Source of the DNA: Panacibacter microcysteis
Lineage (GTDB): Bacteria > Bacteroidota > Bacteroidia > Chitinophagales > Chitinophagaceae
DNA: 64,000 nucleotides
Reading direction: 5' to 3'
NCBI RefSeq assembly: GCF_015831355.1
Contig: NZ_JADWYR010000002.1
Coordinates: forward strand, 62,001 to 126,000
Below are positions 58,869 to 64,000 of the stretch, in pieces. The notes beneath the pieces are model-generated. The model had not been told where the DNA came from, searched no databases, and was given only the letters and a program-made list of their open reading frames with translations. The stretch's first letter is position 1. Every line of letters begins with the position of its first letter. Both the position numbers and the translations under genes were made by a program.

Positions 58869-59273
58869 ATGAGTAGTATTAGTAAATTCTTATCAGTTAG
58901 TTTATTCAAAACATTTATAATAAGCATTGTGCTTACCATGATAGCGTATCAGATATTAAATTCTAAATACAATAACACTTTGGAGCAAAAGCAAGGAAAT
59001 TTTATTGAATCTATGGCAGGAATATTTTGGATACTTGTATTAACTATTTGTGCGCTTCCGGTTTATTTTAATAATATAGATGCAGTTAGAAAAAATCCAA
59101 TTCTTTGCATTCTATCATTTTTTTTGTTGCCAACTATAGTTTCATTTGTTTTTTGGTATTTAGGAAATCATGATGGGCAATGGTTGTCTTTTTACGTGAG
59201 TACAATAATTTTTTTGTTGACTTTTTCTTTTTTCTTTTACAGATTTATAATATTGTTCAAGAATAAAAATTAA
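58869..59273 (+). CDS. Four-TM putative immunity protein for the first orphan tip
   Basis: A 134-aa, very hydrophobic protein with about four membrane helices (FKTFIISIVLTMIAYQIL, FWILVLTICALPVYF, ILCILSFFLLPTIVSFVFWY and FYVSTIIFLLTFSFFFY). No named family. It starts 4 bp after the tip's stop and is followed at once by a strong terminator, the usual toxin-immunity layout. An inner-membrane location would suit a tip acting on membranes. The role is inferred from context. Confidence 0.62.
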   Translation: MSSISKFLSVSLFKTFIISIVLTMIAYQILNSKYNNTLEQKQGNFIESMAGIFWILVLTICALPVYFNNIDAVRKNPILCILSFFLLPTIVSFVFWYLGNHDGQWLSFYVSTIIFLLTFSFFFYRFIILFKNKN

Positions 59274-59279
59274 TTCTTT

Positions 59280-59307
59280 AAAAGCCGCTGAAAGTTCAGC
59301 GGCTTTT
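59280..59307. terminator. Strong bidirectional terminator
   Basis: AAAAGCCGCTGAA and TTCAGCGGCTTTT form a perfect 13-bp stem around AG, with A-runs and T-runs on the two sides. It ends the tip/immunity pair on the left and the XRE remnant on the right strand. Confidence 0.88.
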
Positions 59308-59310
59308 GCT

Positions 59311-59570
59311 TTATACATTAGTCAGCACATTACTAAGTGCATCTTTCATTTTCTTTTTACCGAGGAAGACATCCAAAACCGCATAGAAGGCGGTTTTTTC
59401 TTTTTTATCCAAATGCTCAATCAAAGCAATTTTTTCCATCAAAGATTTATCAAAAGAATTTACATCGGCAAAAACTTCATCCGCTTTAAATAAATCATAA
59501 AGCGGTACGCCGAGAGCTTTAGCAATCTTCACCACCGAAGAAAAAGCAGGGTCGGTTGATTCAAAGAAAA
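59311..59570 (-). pseudogene. XRE-family regulator, C-terminal fragment
   Basis: The frame is open on the minus strand from ~59570 and reads TDPAFSSVVKIAKALGVPLYDLFKADEV, the last HTH helices of a short XRE regulator. A ~50-residue C-terminal part (LIEHLDKKEKTAFYAVLDVFLGKKK) follows and ends normally near the shared terminator. The N-terminal helices and the start are missing; the sequence joins abruptly to the toxin-tail fragment of the other strand at about 59570. It is a breakpoint relic. Confidence 0.72.
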
Positions 59571-59744
59571 TTGGACAGACTAAATGCTTTAGGGGGAGAA
59601 ATGGGGTATAAGTCTACACTTGACGTATACATTAAAGATGGAAAATATTCTGAAGAACAAATTAATATCTTCAAGCAAAAAGCAGCTGACTATATTAAAG
59701 ATAATAATTTAAGTGTTGATGTCAATGTAGAAAAAGTAAAGTAA
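59571..59744 (+). pseudogene. 3' remnant of an RHS-type toxin tip
   Basis: Only ~57 residues remain: KLDRLNALGGEMGYKSTLDV, then KDGKYSEEQINIFKQKAADY and the end NVEKVK. The frame is open leftward a few codons into the XRE remnant, proving the join is a fusion of two broken sequences. Its role as a toxin tail is inferred from the small immunity-like gene 9 bp after its stop and from the surrounding cassettes. Confidence 0.6.
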
Positions 59745-59753
59745 AATAGAAAC

Positions 59754-60119
59754 ATGGAAAAAAAATATTTGTGCATTTTGCATTTTGAGTATAACAAAGA
59801 AAATCTGCAACCTTTTTTTGTTAGCGGTTTAAAAGCTTTAGGTTTCTTCCCAAAGTTGATGAGCATTTATTTTAATCTCAATGAAATGTTGGAGGATGTG
59901 TCTTTTGATGAAGATGTGTTGTTAGATTGCTTAAAGAAAGAACCTGCGTCGATTCAAATTAAAAACACAATTTATGAGGAAGGCGGTAACAAATATTTTT
60001 GGTTTAGAATATCAATCAAAGCAGGAAGAATTTTATGCATAGAATGGGCTAATAACAATTTAGAGTTTTTATTAAATAGCGATTGTAAGCTTCCCCATGA
60101 TTCGGCCATGATAGTTTAG
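59754..60119 (+). pseudogene. Putative immunity gene, 5' part, disrupted by IS3
   Basis: A 121-residue reading whose last residues (MIV and stop) are encoded by the IS end. The native part ends CKLPHDSA near 60106, with soluble alpha/beta composition (YLCILHFEYNKENLQPFFVS) and no known family. If the IS and one GGC copy are removed, the frame continues without a break at 61374 as LKYGEPTLEASVETKG and stops at 61423-61425, giving an intact ~135-aa protein. It was therefore an intact gene interrupted by transposition. Its toxin is already truncated, so loss of the immunity gene would carry no cost. Confidence 0.75.
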
Positions 60120-60123
60120 AGTT
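60109..60123 (+). repeat. IS3 left inverted repeat
   Basis: TGATAGTTTAGAGTT, matching the right end (61355-61368) at about 12 of 14 positions when one T is gapped. Confidence 0.65.
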
Positions 60124-60157
60124 AAAAGCGCTTTTATTAACTTTAAATTTTACACTC

Positions 60158-60421
60158 ATGAAAAAGAGGTTTACAGAAAGTCAAATCGTAGCTGCCATTA
60201 AGAAACAGGAAGCGGGCCTGTCTGTTAAAGATGTATGCCGTGAAATTGGTATCAGTGATGCCACCTTTTACAATTGGAAAGCAAAGTATAGCGGCATGGA
60301 AGCCAGCGATATAAAACGTATGAAAGAACTGGAGGCCGAAAATGCTCAGCTCAAAAGTATGTATGCGGAAGCCAGTATGGAAAATAGGGCCCTTAAAAAC
60401 CTAATCGAAAAAAAGCTTTAA
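60158..60421 (+). CDS. IS3-family transposase OrfA
   Basis: An 87-aa protein with the helix-turn-helix MKKRFTESQIVAAIKKQE, then VKDVCREIGISDATFYNWKA. A leucine-zipper-like heptad (ELEAENAQLKSMYAE) follows. It binds the IS ends and joins OrfB by programmed frameshifting: A7G at 60408-60415, just before the stop, is a classical -1 slippery site, and orfB lies in the -1 frame. Confidence 0.95.
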   Translation: MKKRFTESQIVAAIKKQEAGLSVKDVCREIGISDATFYNWKAKYSGMEASDIKRMKELEAENAQLKSMYAEASMENRALKNLIEKKL

Positions 60422-61347
60422 CGCCCCAGGAGAAACGGGAATCTGTTGAACATCTTATTAAAGAAGAACAACTCAGTAACCGCAAGGCGTGTAAACTGAT
60501 GGGGATATCCCGAACTACCTGTCAGTATAAATTCAAACCGAAAGATGATACCGAACTACAGGATGCATTAACGGCTTTGACTACTAAGCATGTTGCAATA
60601 GGTTATTGGCAATGCTGTTACCGTCTTTGGAATAAAGGTTATCAATGGAATCATAAACGTATTTACAGAGTGTACACAGCCATGAACCTCAACATCCGTC
60701 GCAGGGCTAAAAAGCGTTTACCCGAAAGAATTAAACAGGCATTGATGGTGCCTACAGCTCCCAACCAGATATGGAGCATTGATTTTATGACAGATCGGCT
60801 TACAGATGGGAGAAAGTTCCGCTTATTGAATATCATAGATGATTTTAACCGTGAATCTTTAGCTGTTGAAGTAGATACTTCCCTGCCATCATTAAGGGTA
60901 ATAAGAGTTCTGGAACGCCTGGTATCAAAAAGAGGCAAGCCTGCAAATATCAGGTGTGATAATGGACCTGAATTTATCAGCCATAAGCTGGAACAATGGT
61001 GTAATAGCAAAGAAATAACAATACAGTTTATTCAGCCCGGGAAGCCAATGCAAAATGCTTACATCGAAAGAAAAAATGGCAGCATGCGAAGGGAATTACT
61101 GGATGCTTACCTGTTCAACAGTCTTGCTGAAGTGCGGTACCTAAGCGAAGTATGGCGCATTGATTACAATGAGGAAAGGCCGCATAAATCACTGGGTTAT
61201 CAATCTCCAGTGAGATATGCTGACCAGTATCATCAAAGCTCATTGAATGCACCATCGCTTTATCCACAAACGGCGAACGGAAATCATTTGAAAATTGAAG
61301 CGAGCCGTTTGGTGGATAAAGTAGTAGAAAAAACAAAAGATTATTAA
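60412..61347 (+). CDS. IS3-family transposase OrfB (integrase catalytic part, via -1 frameshift)
   Basis: The -1 frame is open from the slippery A7G and reads PQEKRESVEHLIKEEQLSNR before the internal ATG at 60499. The ATG-initiated OrfB is 282 aa. The rve/DDE integrase has all three acidic residues: Asp in WSIDFMTD, Asp in IRCDNGPEF and Glu in NAYIERKNGSMRRE, with the IS3-specific RPHKSLGY at the end. No stop or frameshift interrupts it, so it may be active. Confidence 0.93.
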   Translation, partial: KALTPQEKRESVEHLIKEEQLSNRKACKLMGISRTTCQYKFKPKDDTELQDALTALTTKHVAIGYWQCCYRLWNKGYQWNHKRIYRVYTAMNLNIRRRAKKRLPERIKQALMVPTAPNQIWSIDFMTDRLTDGRKFRLLNIIDDFNRESLAVEVDTSLPSLRVIRVLERLVSKRGKPANIRCDNGPEFISHKLEQWCNSKEITIQFIQPGKPMQNAYIERKNGSMRRELLDAYLFNSLAEVRYLSEVWRIDYNEERPHKSLGYQSPVRYADQYHQSSLNAPSLYPQTANGNHLKIEASRLVDKVVEKTKDY

Positions 61348-61354
61348 CTTAGAA

Positions 61355-61368
61355 AACTCTAACTACAA
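61355..61368 (-). repeat. IS3 right inverted repeat
   Basis: AACTCTAACTACAA; its reverse complement TTGTAGTTAGAGTT pairs with the left end at 60109. Confidence 0.65.
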
Positions 61369-61370
61369 CT

Positions 61371-61425
61371 GGCACTGAAATATGGGGAGCCTACACTTGA
61401 AGCATCTGTGGAAACGAAAGGATAA
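61371..61425 (+). pseudogene. 3' end of the IS3-disrupted immunity gene
   Basis: After the GGC copy, the frame that would continue from 60106 reads LKYGEPTLEASVETKG and a TAA at 61423-61425. This tail has no start of its own. A strong terminator follows within 30 bp, as expected for the end of a toxin-immunity pair. Confidence 0.72.
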
Positions 61426-61453
61426 TCTTAGTAACGTCTTGCAGGGAGTGCAA

Positions 61454-61481
61454 AAAAACCGTTGAGCAATCAACGGTTTTT
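61454..61481. terminator. Strong bidirectional terminator
   Basis: AAAAACCGTTGA and TCAACGGTTTTT form a perfect 12-bp stem around GCAA. It separates the rightward cassettes from the leftward pair starting at 61485. Confidence 0.9.
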
Positions 61482-61484
61482 TAT

Positions 61485-62021
61485 TTATGAACCCACGAAC
61501 CAAGATTTATGCCTTGTATGTTTAATAATTTCAAAACTCTTTTCGATTGTAGTATCTATCCCATTTTCATTTACTAAAAGTTTAATAGACACCTTTATTT
61601 TGTCTTTTTCATTTATTTGGTTTTTATTGAACCTATAAACAAATTCTAATGGCAACCCTGATTGTATTTTTTTCTTTAACTCTGATATGTCTGCTATTTC
61701 ATTGTATTTAATTTCCTGTGGAACATCTATGCATAATAGCTTCTTATCTGCTACTGAGCTTGATAAATTATTAAGACTGAAATAAATCTGTTTCAGTTGA
61801 TAATTCTTATAATTAAGCGTATCAATTAATTTAAAAAAGATTATTCCATTAAAATTAGAATCGATAGTATTTGCAGCAAATCCAATGTTCTTTATTTGGG
61901 TGTCAGAATTTATTTGAATATTTTCCACATCATTATCTTTCTCATCTGTATAATATTCTCCTATAGAGGAACATGATGTAAAAATTAATACCGCTGCAAG
62001 TATAGTAATCCAATTACGCAT
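61485..62021 (-). CDS. Putative immunity lipoprotein for the leftward orphan tip
   Basis: A 178-aa lipoprotein with signal MRNWITILAAVLIFTSC, a clean lipobox (FTSC, Cys17) and SSIGEYYTDEKDND after it. The rest is soluble and beta-rich (KLIDTLNYKNYQLKQIYFSL) with a KVSIKLLVNENG strand. No named family. Transcribed leftward, it starts 7 bp after the stop of the tip at 62029-63123, so it is that tip's likely immunity partner. Lipid anchoring again fits a tip acting outside the cytoplasm. Confidence 0.65.
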   Translation of the reverse strand: MRNWITILAAVLIFTSCSSIGEYYTDEKDNDVENIQINSDTQIKNIGFAANTIDSNFNGIIFFKLIDTLNYKNYQLKQIYFSLNNLSSSVADKKLLCIDVPQEIKYNEIADISELKKKIQSGLPLEFVYRFNKNQINEKDKIKVSIKLLVNENGIDTTIEKSFEIIKHTRHKSWFVGS

Positions 62022-62028
62022 ATAAAAT

Positions 62029-63123
62029 CTAAGATTTCTTTTTTGTTACTGAATACATGTATGTATTATTACCATTGCTATTGAATTCAAAACCCGCTCC
62101 ATTAATTTTAGTCTTTAATTGACCAATTTGATCCGCACTCATACCCTGTGTTGATATCTGAGTTCCATCAACCAATCTTTTAAAATTACCCGACATTACC
62201 TGATGTACCAAGATTGCATTTCCAACAAAGAACTGCGGTATTCCGAATCTGGCAGCATCAGGGTTAACATCATTTTTCATGTTATGCTCATTCCCCCACC
62301 AATTAAATAAGCCTCCACCATTGCTCCAAATTCCCCTGAATACAGCACCCCTATGAGCTTCTATATCTTCGAACGAATGGAGAGCCAAGCCAAAATTCTG
62401 TAATGCATCAGTATTTTTCTGCATATTGTCAATACCGCTCTCACTTGCAGATTTAAACAACATATCCCAAGCATTACTTAAACTTCTATTTACAGCCTCT
62501 TGCGATGTAACAATATTTTTCTCAGCATACGTTCTTGTAGAATGCCATTTCTGAGCTTCAGCATCTTCACTTTGCGACTTTGCTGTTCTTGAGTAATCAA
62601 TATCTGTATTATGAGTGACTCCTTTTAATACTTTATCTTCTGGAAGCTTTCCACCTATTTTATCAAAAATTGGATTATCTTTTTGAGAATCTTTAATATT
62701 CTTTATAATAATAATGTCCGCTGTACTGTAAGATTTATATTTAGAAAAGTTGTTAACACCGCCTGGGTTATCAGCATACACAGAAGCATAATGTGCGATA
62801 AGATTTGCTTGAACCTCTGAAGCACCTGCTTGAAGTAACATATACCTTGTTAGCATAAAGTGAATAAATAAGGCATATTTACCTTCCACGTCAATGTTTG
62901 CAATAGGATTATTTGCTGAAAAAAGGTATGGACTTGCATCAGGATATTTTGTTTGCAGTGGATCAACACTTAAGAACCTGGATACCCTCGGGTCATAAAT
63001 CCTCATCCCATAGTCCTGCTGATTGCCTGTGCCTTTCACTTCATTATCATTCTCCTTCCCATTAAACCCATAACGATAAGTTGATGATGAGTACGTCCTC
63101 CCCGGCATTTGCATACCGAAAGG
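62029..63123 (-). CDS. Orphan RHS tip cassette (leftward) with HxxxDxxxH motif
   Basis: The open frame starts right after a TAA (63126-63124) with PFGMQMPGRTYSSSTYRYGF, the end of the RHS core, and lacks all upstream shell. It keeps KENDNEVKGTGNQQDYGMR and DPRVSRFLSVDPL. After FSANNPIANIDVEGK a ~290-residue tip begins, with LALHSFEDIEAH (His-x3-Asp-x3-His) near its middle and EHNMKNDVNPD beyond it. This metal-type layout is reminiscent of zinc phospholipase C-like and S1/P1-like folds. The tip differs from the one at 56978-58864 apart from that motif. A 60-bp block at its beginning matches the full-length gene closely. Confidence 0.8.
   Translation of the reverse strand, partial: PFGMQMPGRTYSSSTYRYGFNGKENDNEVKGTGNQQDYGMRIYDPRVSRFLSVDPLQTKYPDASPYLFSANNPIANIDVEGKYALFIHFMLTRYMLLQAGASEVQANLIAHYASVYADNPGGVNNFSKYKSYSTADIIIIKNIKDSQKDNPIFDKIGGKLPEDKVLKGVTHNTDIDYSRTAKSQSEDAEAQKWHSTRTYAEKNIVTSQEAVNRSLSNAWDMLFKSASESGIDNMQKNTDALQNFGLALHSFEDIEAHRGAVFRGIWSNGGGLFNWWGNEHNMKNDVNPDAARFGIPQFFVGNAILVHQVMSGNFKRLVDGTQISTQGMSADQIGQLKTKINGAGFEFNSNGNNTYMYSVTKKKS
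63061..63120 (-). repeat. RHS pre-tip recombination block, copy 2
   Basis: Reverse-strand copy of 52954-53013 (about 54 of 60 bases, 28 in a row at 63069-63096). The match ends almost exactly where this cassette begins, suggesting the cassette was cut at that point. Confidence 0.85.
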
Positions 63124-63140
63124 TTAGCGCAATAAAAAAA

Positions 63141-63162
63141 GCCGCTAGCTTTGACCAGCGGC
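63141..63162 (-). terminator. Terminator between leftward cassettes
   Basis: GCCGCT pairs with AGCGGC across ten bases. The A-run at 63134-63140 reads as a T-run on the minus strand, ending the immunity gene that stops at 63177. Confidence 0.75.
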
Positions 63163-63176
63163 TCTTTATATTTATT

Positions 63177-63563
63177 TTATGGTAGCTGTTCCCAACCTTC
63201 TTTTGGTATGTTAATTATACTATCTGGCACTGACATATCAAATAAAAATTGACTGATGTCAGGATCTGATTTCAAAAATTTCAAAAAATACCTATCACCT
63301 ATTCTTGTATCTATTTTTGAGGCGTTAAAAAAGCCTTTATACTTCTTACCATTAACTGTATATATAAAATTTGCATCCTTCCCTCCATCAGTTGGGTTCG
63401 TAAAACTTGTAATTATTGCAACAGTATAACTCACATCTCCTTCTTCTAATTTTTTAGGATTGATATATACTGAACGTATAATAATCCATATGATTAACAT
63501 AATTGCTAACCCAGCTAAAACATCAAAAACTTTTTTATTACCTTTTTTATTGCGTTGGTCCAT
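63177..63563 (-). CDS. Putative membrane-anchored immunity protein
   Basis: A 128-aa protein: basic N-terminus (MDQRNKKGNKK), one membrane helix (VFDVLAGLAIMLIIWIIIRSVY), then a ~90-residue outward domain with YTVAIITSFTNP, ANFIYTVNGKKYKGFF and PKEGWEQLP. No named family. Its start overlaps the end of the next toxin fragment by 17 bp, the typical tight coupling of tip and immunity genes. The role is inferred. Confidence 0.65.
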   Translation of the reverse strand: MDQRNKKGNKKVFDVLAGLAIMLIIWIIIRSVYINPKKLEEGDVSYTVAIITSFTNPTDGGKDANFIYTVNGKKYKGFFNASKIDTRIGDRYFLKFLKSDPDISQFLFDMSVPDSIINIPKEGWEQLP

Positions 63564-64000
63564 TGACTATAGTTTTTGCAGCAGTACTAACTCCTTTCCC
63601 AGTCAGACTAAAAGGAATTTGTATCATATAGTTTGATAAGTCGTACGATTTTAACTGACCAATATTTTTTAAATCAAAACTACCTTTATAAGCATTTTTA
63701 AACGAACCCGGTATTCCACCACTTCCAAATATATATTTAGCTGATGTCTCTATTGTAAAATCACTAACTGATTTATTAAACCCAACCAAACTAAATTTAT
63801 CCCCTTGACTGAATGGCCTTATATCAAACATTCCTCCGGCTAAAGCTGAATAAGCAGGCTTAAAAGGTAAACCAGCAATGGTTGCATCAAAAAAGTCTAT
63901 TTTACTAGGCCCACTTATCAACGCCTGTCCACCCAAATCAATACTGGACTTTAGCAAAAACTGTTGAGAGAAGCTTAGACTTGTCGTACTTGTTTGAAAA
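63547..64000 (-). CDS. Toxin-tip 3' part, partial at window edge
   Basis: The frame is open from the window border (TSTTSLSFSQQFLLKSSIDL) to the stop at 63547. The ~150 visible residues are rich in Gly/Ala/Phe (GGMFDIRPFSQGDKFSLVGF, TAKYIFGSGG-like strands) with no catalytic motif that I can name. Position before an overlapping immunity gene, and after two RHS cassettes, suggests the tail of another RHS or polymorphic-toxin tip. The upstream core is outside the window, so the identity is not proven. Confidence 0.55.
   Translation of the reverse strand, partial: FQTSTTSLSFSQQFLLKSSIDLGGQALISGPSKIDFFDATIAGLPFKPAYSALAGGMFDIRPFSQGDKFSLVGFNKSVSDFTIETSAKYIFGSGGIPGSFKNAYKGSFDLKNIGQLKSYDLSNYMIQIPFSLTGKGVSTAAKTIVNGPTQ

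Larger units (their letters stand above)
60107..61370 (+). mobile_element. IS3-family insertion sequence (OrfA/OrfB)
   Basis: About 1264 bp between repeated GGC triplets (60104-60106 and 61371-61373) that look like the target duplication. Imperfect inverted ends are TGATAGTTTAGAGTT (60109-60123) and, reversed, TTGTAGTTAGAGTT. It carries orfA (60158-60421) and orfB (60499-61347, extended by frameshift). Exact ends may be off by one to three bases. It interrupts an immunity-like gene. Confidence 0.85.

Overview
The window looks like a chromosome segment of a Bacteroidota organism, most likely Chitinophagaceae or a close relative. The reasons are a C-terminal type IX secretion sorting domain (908-4036), a lone PorP/SprF-type protein, many Sec signal peptides ending in A-Q, an assortment of plant-glycan hydrolases, mostly weak Shine-Dalgarno signals, and giant YD-repeat proteins of a kind common in this phylum. 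I have no taxonomic marker beyond protein style, so the family-level guess is an inference.

Layout. (1) 1-19.4 kb is a core-like mosaic: the 3' end of glucuronate isomerase (uxaC), a large T9SS-exported protein, a CrtA-like protein, an esterase, a J-domain membrane protein, smc, a DUF3592-like protein, PorP/SprF, upp, anmK, a short run of YHS/DoxX-like/outer-membrane/DM13 genes, and an overlapping DinB - NRDE - ATP-grasp operon. (2) 19.9-32.1 kb is a codirectional glycan-degradation cluster without SusC/SusD: GH95 fucosidase, a tandem CE1-type esterase, two GH29 fucosidases, GH51 arabinofuranosidase and GH43 xylosidase/arabinofuranosidase. This set suits fucosylated, arabinosylated and acylated plant polysaccharides, and uxaC at the left edge fits uronate use. 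(3) 33.5-54.6 kb is a single codirectional block of six genes: an outer-membrane barrel with a periplasmic coiled coil, an Ig-like exported protein, a 2552-aa shell-like protein, a small exported protein, a 2832-aa RHS protein whose C-terminal tip carries an L,D-transpeptidase-like His...SxGC signature, and a putative immunity lipoprotein. (4) 54.6-64 kb is an RHS tip-cassette junkyard: a group II intron, an orphan RHS tip with a membrane immunity protein, a truncated XRE regulator, a toxin-tail remnant whose immunity gene is split by an IS3-family element, and two more orphan tip/immunity pairs on the opposite strand, the last running off the window.

How it may work. The five exported proteins of region 3 look like a self-contained surface or export machine for a polymorphic RHS toxin. 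It has no T6SS, PAAR/VgrG or Tc partners in view. The orphan cassettes share the pre-tip RHS core with the full-length gene (about 54 of 60 identical bases in one stretch), so they can plausibly swap tips by recombination.

A separate layer is a family of 14 short palindromic intergenic repeats in two subtypes that differ by paired, pairing-preserving substitutions. Most sit just after stop codons. They are absent from the whole 33-56.8 kb RHS block, which hints that the block arrived separately.
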